Positions 25,590-34,771 of a stretch of 64,000 nt of DNA are shown one piece after another. This stretch comes from DATBHM01 sp963772375 (GTDB lineage Bacteria; Actinomycetota; UBA4738; JACQTL01), in the NCBI GenBank assembly GCA_963772375.1, contig CAVYXG010000005.1:620001-684000 (forward strand), given 5' to 3'. A model generated the notes under the pieces. It saw only the letters and a program-made list of their open reading frames with translations, made no database searches and was not told the origin of the DNA. Both the position numbers and the translations under genes were made by a program. Position 1 is the stretch's first letter. The number at the start of each line of letters is the position of its first letter.

Positions 25590-26301
25590 CGGCACCGGGG
25601 GCAGTCGCCGAGGTGTTCGAACGGACCGGGGCCACGGTGCCCTGCTGGCGCGCGGCCTCCGCCGGGCCGCGATCGACGCCGGCGTCGGCGACGGAGCCCC
25701 AGCCCGAACGCCTGGCGGAGCTCGGGTGGACGGACGGTGTCGGCGTGTCCGACTCCCGGCTCCTGGTCCACCACACGAGGAGACGCCTGACGGACGCGTC
25801 GTGTTCGGCAAGGGCGCTGGGCTGCTCGCCCGGGCCGGTTCGCTCGGCGGCCGGTTCGACGGGCCGTCGCCGCGGACGGCCGAGCTGGTGCCGGCGTTCC
25901 GGTCCCCCCGACCTCGCCCGCGTTCCGTCGCGACGACGTGGACCGGCCCATCGACCGGTCGCGGACGGGGCTGCCGTTCTTCGGCCCGCTGCCCGGCCGC
26001 CCGAACGTCTTGGTCGGGGTGGGGTACTCGGGGAACGGGGTCGGCCCGACGTACCTGGGCGGGAGGGTCCTGACGTCGCTCGCGCTCGGCCGGGACGATG
26101 CGTGGTCGGGGAGTGGCCTGGTCGGGATGCCGGGGGGTGGGTTCCCGCCGGAGCCGTTCCGGTGGATCGGGGGCACCTTGGTCCGGGCCGCGATCGCCCG
26201 CAAGGGAGCGCCTGGAGGACGAGGGGCGCCGGGCCGGGCGGTTCACCCATGCCCTGGTCGGCCTGGCGCCGGCCGGGCTGGTTCCGACGAAGGGCCGCTG
26301 A
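25590..26301 (+). pseudogene. Decayed FAD-dependent (DAO-type) oxidoreductase
   Basis: Pieces of one protein are spread over three frames in order: a LLARGLRRAAIDAGV-like block (about 25640-25690), WTDGVGVSDSRLLVHHTR (about 25725-25780), RVVFGKGAGLLARAGSLGG (about 25797-25855), the long C-terminal block with FFGPLPGRPNVLVGVGYSGNG and the LGGRVLTSLALG that follows (25938 to about 26205), and finally a GRFTHALVGLAPAGLVPTKGR-like end (to 26301). At least three frameshifts are needed. The N-terminal FAD-binding motif is not found. The family match rests on the C-terminal half. Bases 26302-26440 contain nothing recognisable. Confidence 0.7.
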
Positions 26302-26440
26302 TCGGGTCAGCCCGTCTCGATCGGCGTCATGTCGGCGTACCGGTCGCCCGCAGCTGCCACTCCGAGACGGTCAGGTGTGTGAGCCGAGGGTCCGGTGGTC
26401 TATCGGAGTGCTCCTGCCGCGGTGGCCGCCGTCTTCGAGC

Positions 26441-28093
26441 CTACGACGCGCCGCCCGACGGGGCCGTGGGCGCGCGTTCGTCGGCGACGCGCCGGGCCGC
26501 CCGCGCCGAGGCCGGGTTGCCCGAGAGCGCCCGCAGGAAGACCTCCCGGCTGAGGGTGTAGGTCAGCACGTCCGTCGCCGCGACCACCGAGGCCGTGCGG
26601 GGAACGTCGCGCACCAGCGAGATCTCGCCGAACGAGTCCCCGGGGTCGAGCTCGTTCACCACGGTCGAGCCGCGCAGCACGCGCACGCGTCCCCGCGCGA
26701 TCACGTGAAAGTTGTCACCGGGGAGTCCCTCGCGAAGGATCGTCGCGCCGGCCGGCGTCGCCAGCTCGCCGGCGCTGGTGGCGAGGCGTTCGAGCGACAG
26801 CGGCGGGAGCGGGGCGAACATCGGCACGCCCCTCAGGACCTCGATGACGTCCGCCGGCGGCGCGGCACGGGTCTCGATCCGGCGGAGCGATCGCCAGCAC
26901 CCGGCGATCACCACCGGCAGCAGCAGGCCGGTGACCAGCAGCGCGCCGCGCCCGCCGAGCCACGCCACCAGGCCCGAGGCCAGGATCGAGCCGACCGCCA
27001 GCGCGGCCATGGCGAGCCCCTCCAGCATGCCGAACGCCCGGGCCAGGAGGTCGGCGCTCACCGCCCGCTGCAGCAGCGAGCGTCCCGACACGTCCATCAC
27101 GACTCGCCCGACCCCCGCGACCGCGAGCATGACGAACGCCACGGCGGTCTCCGGGTGCCACGCGATCGCGGCGAGGGGAGCACCCAGCAGGATCGCCCCG
27201 AGCGTCAGGGCCGGCGAGAGTCGACGCCGGGTGGCCAGTGAGAACCCGGCCGCGGTGCCGAGCACCCCGCCCACCCCGATCGCCGCCGTGAGCAGGCCGG
27301 GCGCGGCGGTCCCCAGGCCGAGGAGCGTGATGGCCAGCACCACGGCGAGCACGTCGAGCGCCCCGATCACGATCGACTGCGACGCGACGAGCCCCACGAG
27401 AAGCCGGGCGTCCGGCTGCCCCGCCAGCCGCGCGAACCCCTCGAAGGAGCGCCGGAGCGCGGCCGCCGATGCGTCCTCGTCCAGCGACGGGATCACCGCA
27501 TCCGGCATCGTCAGCCCGGTGACCAGCAGCGCGGAGGACGCGGCGACGATGGCCATGGCAACGAACACCGCGCCCGGTTCGAACAGCGCCATCAACAGAG
27601 CGGCGAGCGCCGGCCCCGCGATGAAGCTCGCGCTCTCGAGGGCGCCCGACACGGCGTTGACGGCGACCAGCTCCTCCGGGCCCACCACGAGCAGCGGAAC
27701 CAGCGACCCCTGCGCCGGACGGGTGAGCGTGATGCTGACGGCCGCCGCCGCGGCGGCCGCGTACACGGCGACGGCCGGCGCGGCCCACACCATGAGGGCG
27801 CCGGCGGCCCCCATGGTCACCGCCTGCGCCAGGTACCCGTACCGTAGGAAGCGGTCCCGCCGGTACCGGTCGCCATAGGCCGCCGCCACCGGCGCCACGA
27901 TCGCCGACGGCACGAGCTGGACCACCGACACGACCCCGGCCGCCGTCGCCCCGCCCCGTTCGAACGCGTACACGAGGATCGCCACCCATGTGGCGTACTC
28001 GGCCACTGTGAACCCCAGGTAGGCGAGCTCGATCCGCAGGAGCGCGCCACGGCGCAGCACGGTGACGACCACCCGCGTCGCCCCCCGCGCCAT
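26441..28093 (-). CDS. MFS transporter with C-terminal cyclic-nucleotide-binding domain
   Basis: A 550-residue fusion. Residues about 10-410 form a 12-helix MFS_1-type transporter (YLGFTVAEYATWVAILVYAF and similar). Residues about 430-530 form a cNMP-binding domain, with the phosphate-binding cassette in FGEISLVRDVPRTASVVA. The transporter may be gated or recruited by cAMP or cGMP; this is inference. The ATG at 28093 (or 28105) lies 74-86 bases from the divergent decarboxylase, which carries the same kind of C-terminal domain. No good ribosome site was seen. Confidence 0.87.
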   Translation of the reverse strand: MARGATRVVVTVLRRGALLRIELAYLGFTVAEYATWVAILVYAFERGGATAAGVVSVVQLVPSAIVAPVAAAYGDRYRRDRFLRYGYLAQAVTMGAAGALMVWAAPAVAVYAAAAAAAVSITLTRPAQGSLVPLLVVGPEELVAVNAVSGALESASFIAGPALAALLMALFEPGAVFVAMAIVAASSALLVTGLTMPDAVIPSLDEDASAAALRRSFEGFARLAGQPDARLLVGLVASQSIVIGALDVLAVVLAITLLGLGTAAPGLLTAAIGVGGVLGTAAGFSLATRRRLSPALTLGAILLGAPLAAIAWHPETAVAFVMLAVAGVGRVVMDVSGRSLLQRAVSADLLARAFGMLEGLAMAALAVGSILASGLVAWLGGRGALLVTGLLLPVVIAGCWRSLRRIETRAAPPADVIEVLRGVPMFAPLPPLSLERLATSAGELATPAGATILREGLPGDNFHVIARGRVRVLRGSTVVNELDPGDSFGEISLVRDVPRTASVVAATDVLTYTLSREVFLRALSGNPASARAARRVADERAPTAPSGGAS

Positions 28094-28178
28094 GACCGCG
28101 AGCATGGCACGGTGGAGGAGCGGCCGGGAACCGCTCGCCTTGCGCCATCCGTCCCGCGGATGGCACGCTGCGCGCCCG

Positions 28179-30113
28179 ATGCGCGACGACGGAACGCCGG
28201 CGCCCCCCGAGGCGCACGGGCCCGCGGGCCCCCACCCGGACAGCCCGCTGGCCGTCGACCTCGAGACCATGCGGAGGATGGGGTACCGGACCGTCGACCT
28301 GCTGGTGGAGCGGGCGGCGCGGGATCGGGACGATCCCGCGCTGCGGACGGCGTCGCGCGACGAGCTGGCGGCCCGGCTCGCCGGGCCGCCCCCCGTCGAC
28401 GGCGTCCCGTTCGAACGCATCCTCCAGCGTCTCTCCGACGACGTGCTGCCGTTCATCGCCCGTTGGGACCACCCCCGGTTCTTCGGGTTCGTGCCGGGAT
28501 CGGGGACGTGGCCCGGCGCCCTGGCCGACTTCATCGTGAGCGCCGTCAACCTCGACGCCAGCTCGTGGCGGGAGGCGAGCGGTCCGAGCCAGGTGGAGCT
28601 CACGGTGCTCGAGTGGTTCCGGGAGTGGATCGGCTACCCGGAAGAGGCCTCCGGCGTGCTGGTCTCGGGCGGCTCCGCCGCCAACATGACCGCCGTAGCG
28701 TGCGCGCGCGAGGCCCGGCTGGGCCCCATGTCGGACACCGTCGTGGCGTACCTGTGCGACCAGGCGCACTCGTCGATGGCCCGGGCCGCGCGGATCCTGG
28801 GGTTCCGTCCGGAGCAGGTCCGGATCCTGCCCTCGGACGGCGGCAACCGCCTCTCACCACAGATCCTCGAGCGGGCCATGGACGCCGACATCGAGGCCGG
28901 GCTGACGCCGCTGGTGGTCGGCGCGGCGGCGGGCGCCACCAGCACCGGCGCGATCGACCCGTTCGCGGAGCTGTCGGCGCTGTGCCGAGAGCGCGGCGTG
29001 TGGCTGCACGTCGACGCGGCGTACGGCGGGTTCGCCGTGCTGTCCGAACGAGGCCGGGAGTGGCTCCGGGGCATCGAGCTCGCGGACTCCGTCACGCTCG
29101 ACCCGCACAAGTGGCTGTACCAGCCGTTCGAGGTCGGCTGCCTCATGGTCCGCGATGGGGCACAGCTCCGGCGGGCGTTCGAGATCACGCCCGACTACCT
29201 GAAGGACTCCCAGGCCGCGTCGCGCGAGGTGAACTTCGCGAACTACGGCCTGCAGCTCACCCGCATGGCCCGCGCGGTCAAGGTGTGGATGTCGGTCCAG
29301 TTCTTCGGCGTCGACGCGTTCCGGCGGGCGGTCGACTCCGCCATCGACCTCGCCAAGCACGCCGAGGAACACGTCGTCGCCTCACCGGTCCTCGAGCTGG
29401 TCTCCCCGGCCTCGCTCGGGATCCTGTGCTTCCGACGGACGTACGACGGCGTGACCGACGACGGCCTCCTGGAACGGATGAACGGCGAGGTCATCCGCCG
29501 GCTGGTCGAGAGCGGCCGCGGGCTGATCTCGTCCACGCGCGTCCGGGGGCGGTTCGCCCTGCGGATATGCGTGATGAACCACACCACCACGGCGGCCGAC
29601 GTCGACGAGATCCTGGACTGGGTGGAAGGGGTCGAGGTCGAACCTCCGTCCACCGCGGTGGCCGATCTCGAGCCCGAGCGCGAGCCGGGCGTTCGTCAGG
29701 GGTGGCTCTCCCCGGACGCCGTCGGTCCGCTCGAGCTGTTCGATGACCTCGACGAGGCCCAGCGCGACCGCATACGGGCGTCCACCTGGGAGATCGAGGT
29801 CCCCGCCGGGACCGACGTGGTGCACGCGTGGGAGTTCGGGCGGGAGTTCTACGTGGTCATCGACGGCCGGGTGTCGGTGGCGCACGACGGCGAGATCGTG
29901 AACACGCTCGGCCCGGGTGACTTCTTCGGCGAGGTGGCAGCCCTCGACTGGGGAGCCGGGTTCGCGTATCCGCGAACGGCCTCGGTGACCGCCACGACGA
30001 ATCTCCGCCTGCTGGTGGTCCCGGCGCCGCTGCTGAACGAGCTGGTGCGCGACGCTCCGGCGTTCGGCGCGCTGGTCAAGCGGACGATGTCCGAGCGCCT
30101 CTCGCCGAACTGA
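28179..30113 (+). CDS. PLP-dependent group II amino-acid decarboxylase fused to a cyclic-nucleotide-binding domain
   Basis: A 644-residue fusion. Residues about 25-490 are an aromatic-amino-acid-type decarboxylase, with the cofactor Lys at about residue 311 in DPHKW and the Asp in HVDAAYGG. Residues about 515-640 form a cNMP-binding domain (FDDLDEAQRDRI, then GDFFGEVAAL and RTASVTATT). A decarboxylase under direct cyclic-nucleotide control would be unusual. The substrate is probably an aromatic amino acid or glutamate, but the active-site detail is not enough to choose. The start at 28179 is the first ATG before conserved sequence. It is divergent from an MFS-cNMP gene, possibly the amine or amino-acid transporter of the pair. 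Confidence 0.88.
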   Translation: MRDDGTPAPPEAHGPAGPHPDSPLAVDLETMRRMGYRTVDLLVERAARDRDDPALRTASRDELAARLAGPPPVDGVPFERILQRLSDDVLPFIARWDHPRFFGFVPGSGTWPGALADFIVSAVNLDASSWREASGPSQVELTVLEWFREWIGYPEEASGVLVSGGSAANMTAVACAREARLGPMSDTVVAYLCDQAHSSMARAARILGFRPEQVRILPSDGGNRLSPQILERAMDADIEAGLTPLVVGAAAGATSTGAIDPFAELSALCRERGVWLHVDAAYGGFAVLSERGREWLRGIELADSVTLDPHKWLYQPFEVGCLMVRDGAQLRRAFEITPDYLKDSQAASREVNFANYGLQLTRMARAVKVWMSVQFFGVDAFRRAVDSAIDLAKHAEEHVVASPVLELVSPASLGILCFRRTYDGVTDDGLLERMNGEVIRRLVESGRGLISSTRVRGRFALRICVMNHTTTAADVDEILDWVEGVEVEPPSTAVADLEPEREPGVRQGWLSPDAVGPLELFDDLDEAQRDRIRASTWEIEVPAGTDVVHAWEFGREFYVVIDGRVSVAHDGEIVNTLGPGDFFGEVAALDWGAGFAYPRTASVTATTNLRLLVVPAPLLNELVRDAPAFGALVKRTMSERLSPN

Positions 30114-30176
30114 GGCAGCGCCGCCAAATCACCGACCGCCGCCACGGTCACGATCGCGGCGAGCGACTGAGTCCGG

Positions 30177-31202
30177 TCAGTCCGCCGAGGACCTGGCCCA
30201 CAGGTTGATGCCCGACTCGGTGGCGTGTTGGTCGATCTCGACGAGCTCCCCGTCGCTGAACGTCAGGTTCGTCAGCGCGGCCACGTTGTCCTCGAGCTGT
30301 CGAACGCTGCTCGCGCCGATCAGGGTCGACGTCACCCGCGGGTCGCGAAGGGTCCAGGCCACCGCCATCTGCGCGAGCGACTGGCCGCGCCGGCGGGCGA
30401 TCTCGTTCAGGGCCCGGACCTTCGCGAGGTTCTCCTCGGTGAGCATGTCCTTCGACATGGCGCCCCCGGTCGCCACCCGGGAGTCCGGCGGGATCCCGTC
30501 GAGGTAGCGGTCGGTGAGCAGCCCCTGCGCGAGCGGCGAGAACACGATGCATCCGGCGCCCTCGTCGCCGAGCGCGTCGAGCAGGCCGTCCTCGATCCAC
30601 CGGTTCACCATCGAGTAGGACGGCTGGTGGATGAGGAGCGGCGTGTTCGTAGAGCGCAGGATCGCGGCCGCCTCGCGGGTCCGTTCGGGCGAGTAGGACG
30701 AGATGCCGGCGTACAGCGCGCGGCCGGAGTGCACGGCGGTGGCCAGCGCGCCCATCGTCTCATCCAGCGGTGTCTCCGGGTCGAACCGGTGCGAGTAGAA
30801 GATGTCGACGTGGTCCACCCCCATGCGGCGCAGCGACTGGTCGAGGCTCGCCAGCAGGTACTTCCGCGAACCCCACTCGCCGTACGGGCCGGGCCACATG
30901 TCGTAGCCGGCCTTGGTGGAGATCACCAGCTCATCGCGGTACGGGCGGAGGTCGCTCGCCATGATCCGGCCCAAGTTCTCCTCGGCCGAGCCGTACGGCG
31001 GCCCGTAGTTGTTCGCCAGGTCGAGGTGCGTGACCCCCAGGTCGAACGCCCGCAGCAGGATGTCGCGTTGTGTGTCGAGCGGCCGGTTGTGCCCGAAGTT
31101 GTGCCACAGGCCGAGGGAGACGGCCGGCAGCTGCAGGCCGCTCCGCCCGCATCGCCGGAAGGGCATCTTGTCGTAGCGGTTGCCGGCGGCCGTCCACGTC
31201 AT
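30177..31202 (-). CDS. Aldo/keto reductase, L-glyceraldehyde 3-phosphate reductase (YghZ) type
   Basis: A 341-residue TIM-barrel NADPH-dependent reductase. The catalytic tetrad region reads HLDLANNYGP (Asp, Tyr) and STKAGYDMWPGPYG, with the His in YSHRFDP. The GYDMWPGPYGEWGSRK block is characteristic of the YghZ/Kv-beta-like subgroup, which reduces L-glyceraldehyde 3-phosphate and methylglyoxal in E. coli. Start ATG 31202. The gene lies alone, convergent with the decarboxylase. Confidence 0.9.
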   Translation of the reverse strand: MTWTAAGNRYDKMPFRRCGRSGLQLPAVSLGLWHNFGHNRPLDTQRDILLRAFDLGVTHLDLANNYGPPYGSAEENLGRIMASDLRPYRDELVISTKAGYDMWPGPYGEWGSRKYLLASLDQSLRRMGVDHVDIFYSHRFDPETPLDETMGALATAVHSGRALYAGISSYSPERTREAAAILRSTNTPLLIHQPSYSMVNRWIEDGLLDALGDEGAGCIVFSPLAQGLLTDRYLDGIPPDSRVATGGAMSKDMLTEENLAKVRALNEIARRRGQSLAQMAVAWTLRDPRVTSTLIGASSVRQLEDNVAALTNLTFSDGELVEIDQHATESGINLWARSSAD

Positions 31203-31349
31203 GTCCCGGCGAGTCTGCCACGAACCGCGCCGGGGCCGGTTCGCGCCGACTCTTCGGTTCCTCACATGTTGCGTTGACCGCCGTCTCTGGCGGGGGCACC
31301 AGCATCGGTCTCGGCGGCGCATCGAATGCCCGCCGGAGAGGAGGAACGC

Positions 31350-31835
31350 ATGAACGCCACGGAGGAACGCAGACCGCCCCGGCGCATGGCCATGGTCGGG
31401 ATGCTCGCCGCGGGGCTGCTGGCTGGGGGCATCCTGGCCGGGTCGCAGCTGGCGAACGCGGCGGGGTCGTCCTCGTCGAGCTCGTCCACCTCGAGTTCGT
31501 CGGGTTCGACGTCGAACCAGGCCCCGCCGCGGATGGACCCGGCGAAGATGACGCACGGACCCGGCGAGCAGCTGCTCACGGGCAGCACGGCGACCAAGGT
31601 GAGGGACTCGGCACTGAAGGCCGTGCCCGGCGCCACGGTCATCCGGGTCGAGACCGACTCCGACGGGGCGGCCTACGAGGCGCACCTGCAGAAGGCCGAT
31701 GGCTCCTACGTCACCGTCGAGCTCGACAAGCAGTTCAACGTGACCGGGACCGTGGACGGGTTCGGCCCGGGCCCGGGCGAAATGCATGGCGGCCCTCCGC
31801 CGGGGGGCGGCACCTCGAACGGCAGCACCAACTGA
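31350..31835 (+). CDS. Secreted or membrane-anchored PepSY-like protein
   Basis: A 161-residue protein with an N-terminal hydrophobic signal or anchor (residues 12-36), then a 16-residue Ser/Thr linker (residues about 38-55), then a small alpha/beta domain (TKVRDSALKAVPGATVIRVE, YEAHLQKADGSYVTVELD) resembling a PepSY unit, and a Gly/Pro tail. PepSY domains are thought to inhibit peptidases or bind ligands outside the cell. GGAGAGGAGG precedes the ATG at 31350. A strong terminator follows. Confidence 0.75.
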   Translation: MNATEERRPPRRMAMVGMLAAGLLAGGILAGSQLANAAGSSSSSSSTSSSSGSTSNQAPPRMDPAKMTHGPGEQLLTGSTATKVRDSALKAVPGATVIRVETDSDGAAYEAHLQKADGSYVTVELDKQFNVTGTVDGFGPGPGEMHGGPPPGGGTSNGSTN

Positions 31836-31852
31836 CCCGACCACAAGGCGAA

Positions 31853-31881
31853 CGGACCCCGGGCACGCGGCCCGGGGTCCG
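31853..31881. terminator. Intrinsic terminator hairpin after the PepSY-like gene
   Basis: CGGACCCCGGGC and its exact complement GCCCGGGGTCCG form a 12-bp stem around a five-base loop ACGCG. It stands between convergent genes and could stop transcription from both sides. Confidence 0.75.
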
Positions 31882-31898
31882 TCTCGCCTTCCCGGCTC

Positions 31899-32063
31899 TC
31901 AGTCGTCCTGGGCCTCCATCAGCGCGAGCCCGATCACGAACAGCGGCAGGCCGAGGAACGCCACGAACACGCTGAGCGTGAGGGCGAACCCCGCGAGCAT
32001 CACGCCGAACCCCGCCATCGCCCAGAACAGCCGGGACAGGAGGCCTCTTCTCTCGGCGGCCAC
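31899..32063 (-). CDS. Small membrane protein (54 aa) at the end of the ABC operon
   Basis: A 54-residue protein, mostly hydrophobic after a short charged start (VAAERRGLLSRLFWAM), with one long or two short membrane helices and an acidic end (MEAQDD). The start is GTG 32063, three bases after the permease stop, with AAGGTGG inside the permease 3' end as ribosome site. The tight coupling suggests an accessory of the exporter. No family recognised. Confidence 0.6.
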   Translation of the reverse strand: MAAERRGLLSRLFWAMAGFGVMLAGFALTLSVFVAFLGLPLFVIGLALMEAQDD

Positions 32064-32066
32064 CGG

Positions 32067-32882
32067 TCACACCACCTTGGAGACGCGCCGGAGGCCCGTC
32101 GCCGTCCACGCGACCACGAGCGGCAGGAGCACCGCCAGCCCGAGGAACGCCCGAGCGACGTCGGTCGGGTGGCCCGCGACGAATCCCCGCCCGGACTCCA
32201 GGAGGTACGAGACGGGGTTCCAGGTCGCGGCGCCGTGGATCCAGCCCGTCAGCAGCGCGAGTGGCGCGAACGTCGGCGCCAGGAACAGCGCCAGGAGCGC
32301 GGGGACCTGCATGGCCGGGGCGCCCTGCATCGACCGCACCCGGAGTGCCATGCCGATCGCCCAGAGCGCGACGACGAGGCCGTACCCCAGCCCGATCGCC
32401 ACCAGCGCTACGGCGTTCCACGCGGATCCCTCGACGCGGACGCCGACGGCGAAGGCCACGCCGAACAGCACGGCTATCCCCAGCGCGACCCGAACGGCCG
32501 CCGTGGCCACGTAGCCGACGACCGCCGCGCTGTGGCGGTTGGTCCCCAGCAGCAGCCGCCGGGCGAACCCGCTCTCGAGGTCCTGCGCCACCGCGAACCC
32601 GGAGAACAACGCCGCGAACGTCACCGAGTTCAGCAGGATGAACACGAAGCTGAACGAGGTATACCCGGCCGGGAACCCGAAACCCGGCGCGTGGGACAGC
32701 GCGCCCAGCCCGCCGCCGAAGATCGCGAAGAAGATCAGCGGCGCGAACACCGGCGGGGTGAGCAGGGCGGGATTGCGGAACGTCGTCCGGAGCGTCCTGC
32801 CGGCCACGCCCAGGGCCGCCAGAGCGTAGGTGCGTCCTCCGGACCGGTGCGCCGCGGCGCGTTCGATCGTCAGTGCGCTCAT
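32067..32882 (-). CDS. ABC-2 type permease (second permease of the ECF41-linked exporter)
   Basis: A 271-residue permease with six predicted helices; the block SFSFVFILLNSVTFAALFSG and the later TWNPVSYLLESGRGFV are typical of DrrB-like ABC2 proteins. The ATG overlaps the upstream permease stop by ATGA. Two different permeases in one operon suggest a heterodimeric channel served by the single ATPase. Confidence 0.88.
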   Translation of the reverse strand: MSALTIERAAAHRSGGRTYALAALGVAGRTLRTTFRNPALLTPPVFAPLIFFAIFGGGLGALSHAPGFGFPAGYTSFSFVFILLNSVTFAALFSGFAVAQDLESGFARRLLLGTNRHSAAVVGYVATAAVRVALGIAVLFGVAFAVGVRVEGSAWNAVALVAIGLGYGLVVALWAIGMALRVRSMQGAPAMQVPALLALFLAPTFAPLALLTGWIHGAATWNPVSYLLESGRGFVAGHPTDVARAFLGLAVLLPLVVAWTATGLRRVSKVV

Positions 32883-33652
32883 CGAGCCAACCTCCTTCGC
32901 AGCGCCGCGGTCGACGCGGCCAGTCCAGCCACCGTCAGCCCGGCCGCGACGGCGAACCCCATCGCCAGCGCGTGGCCGTCCCAGCCCGTGACCACGAGGG
33001 ACCGCATGCCCTCGATGAGGTACGAGGCCGGGTTCCACGCGGCGATGGCCCGGAACCACCCCACGTGCACCAGCGCACGCGGCAGGAAGAAGGACGAGAA
33101 CCCGAGCACGACGAACGCGACCGGGAACGCGCCCTGGACCGCCTCGGAGGATCCCGTCGCCAGCGCCACCGCCGCCCACAGCGCGCCGAGCGCGGCGGCG
33201 GTCGCCAGCGCCAGCGCCATGAGGACGACCGCCCCGCCGACCCCCGCCGCGACGTCCGCGCCGAACGCCAGCCCGACGCCGAGGAACACCACGACCTGGA
33301 TGCCCGTCACCGTCATCACGCCGGCGACGGTCGCGACGACCACAGCGAGCCGCCGCATCGGCGTGAGTGCCAGCCGGTTGAGGAACCCCGACTCCACGTC
33401 GACCGCGAGGTCGGTGGCGCCGTTGAGCCCGGCCAGCAGGACGCCCTGCAGGAAGATCCCCGCCAGGACGAACCGCAGGTACGAGTCCGTCGGGAACCCG
33501 GGGACCTTCGTCGCCGACCCCGCGCCAGCCGAGACCACCGCCAGGAAGAACAGCGGGAACGCGATCGCCGGCACGATCGCGGCCGGCTGCCGCAGCGTCC
33601 GAACCACCGCCCGCCGCGCGAGCGCCCACATCTGCGACCCGGTCCCGTTCAT
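32879..33652 (-). CDS. ABC-2 type permease (first permease of the ECF41-linked exporter)
   Basis: A 257-residue membrane protein of the DrrB/ABC2 family: N-terminal RRAVVRTLRQPAAIVPAIAF, a VPGFPTDSYLRF loop, and a C-terminal WNPASYLIEGMRSL box. It is coupled by ATGA overlaps both to the ATPase upstream and to the second permease downstream, giving a strictly ordered operon. Confidence 0.88.
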   Translation of the reverse strand: MNGTGSQMWALARRAVVRTLRQPAAIVPAIAFPLFFLAVVSAGAGSATKVPGFPTDSYLRFVLAGIFLQGVLLAGLNGATDLAVDVESGFLNRLALTPMRRLAVVVATVAGVMTVTGIQVVVFLGVGLAFGADVAAGVGGAVVLMALALATAAALGALWAAVALATGSSEAVQGAFPVAFVVLGFSSFFLPRALVHVGWFRAIAAWNPASYLIEGMRSLVVTGWDGHALAMGFAVAAGLTVAGLAASTAALRRRLAR

Positions 33653-34695
33653 GCCGCGACCTCCGTTTCGGTCGTGCCGTCGGTGCTCGTCGAGTCACGG
33701 GTCGAGGCCCCCTCGAGGGTCCGGCCGGTCTTCGCCAGGAACACGTCGTCGAGGGTGGGGGAGTGGACCGCCAGGTCCTCGACCACCACGCCGGCCGCGT
33801 CGAGCGCCCGCATCACGCGCTCGACCGCACCGCCATTCAGCCGTGGGTCGAGCTGGATCGAGACCGCATTCGGCCGGCCATCGTGCGGATCGCCGAACGC
33901 GGCCAGCGCCATGGCCGCGAGCGGCCGCTGCGCCGGGTCGGCCGGCACCACCTCGACCCGTCGTCGGCCGCCGTCGCGCTTCAGCTGCTCGGGCGTACCC
34001 TCGGCGACGATCCGGCCGCGGTCGATGATGCCCACCCGGTCCGCGAGCACGTCGGCCTCCTCCAGGTACTGCGTCGTGAGGAACACCGTCACGCCCCGGT
34101 CGCGGGCCAGGTGACGGACCTCGTCCCACAGTGCCGCGCGGCTCTGCGGGTCGAGCCCGGTGGTGGGCTCGTCGAGGAACAGCACGCTCGGGCCGTGCAC
34201 CAGCGCGAGCCCGAGGTCGAGTCGGCGCTTCATGCCTCCCGAGTACGTCGCCACCTTGCGGTCCGCCGCGTCGGTGAGGCCGACGCGCTCCAGCAGGTCC
34301 GCGCCGATCCGCGCGGCGTCGGCCCGGCCGATGCCGTGCAGGCTGGCCTGCAGCCGCATGTGCTCGCGCCCGGTGAGGTGGGGGTCGAGCGCCACGTCCT
34401 GGAGCGCCGCGCCGATCGCCGAGCGGACGTCACCCGCTTCGCGGGCGACGTCCAGTCCCGCCACCCTCGCGCTGCCGCCGGACGGCGGCAGCAGCGTCGT
34501 CAGCACGTGCACCGTGGTGGACTTCCCCGCGCCGTTGGGCCCGAGGAACCCGTAGATCTCGCCGGGTCTCACGGACAGGTCGACCCCGTCGACCGCCCGG
34601 ATCCCGCCCTTGAACTCCCGGACCAGCCCCTCGACCCGGATGTCGTTCGATCCGCCGAGCGACCGGCCCCGGCCGTTCGTCCGCTTCATCGCCAT
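33649..34695 (-). CDS. ABC transporter ATP-binding protein, DrrA family (ECF41-linked)
   Basis: A 348-residue ATPase with Walker A GPNGAGKST, Q-loop in AALQDVALDPHLTG, signature YSGGMKRRLD, Walker B VLFLDEPTTGLD and D-loop. The C-terminal regulatory region ends SPTLDDVFLAKTG, as in DrrA. AAGGGAGG precedes the ATG at 34695. It is the first gene of the operon transcribed from the TGTCACA-N16-CGTC promoter at 34733-34759, so it is probably a target of the divergent sigma factor. Likely role: export of a hydrophobic compound. Confidence 0.92.
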   Translation of the reverse strand: MAMKRTNGRGRSLGGSNDIRVEGLVREFKGGIRAVDGVDLSVRPGEIYGFLGPNGAGKSTTVHVLTTLLPPSGGSARVAGLDVAREAGDVRSAIGAALQDVALDPHLTGREHMRLQASLHGIGRADAARIGADLLERVGLTDAADRKVATYSGGMKRRLDLGLALVHGPSVLFLDEPTTGLDPQSRAALWDEVRHLARDRGVTVFLTTQYLEEADVLADRVGIIDRGRIVAEGTPEQLKRDGGRRRVEVVPADPAQRPLAAMALAAFGDPHDGRPNAVSIQLDPRLNGGAVERVMRALDAAGVVVEDLAVHSPTLDDVFLAKTGRTLEGASTRDSTSTDGTTETEVAA

Positions 34696-34732
34696 GACGG
34701 CCTCCCTTCTCGTCTCGTCCGTCGTTTCGGGA

Positions 34733-34759
34733 GACGAGACGGGGCGGGCCCCTGTGACA
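34733..34759 (-). promoter_or_regulatory. ECF41-type promoter for the ABC exporter operon
   Basis: On the minus strand TGTCACA (34753-34759) and CGTC (34733-34736) are separated by exactly 16 bases. This is, to my knowledge, the ECF41 sigma recognition pattern. Transcription would begin near 34726, leaving a leader of about 30 bases with a good ribosome site for the ATPase gene. Confidence 0.75.
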
Positions 34760-34771
34760 TGGGCGGGGAGG

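Noticed and set aside
28634..29188. Antisense open frame inside the decarboxylase gene
   Set aside because: Opposite a gene with a complete PLP site; Ser/Arg-rich translation with no ribosome site.
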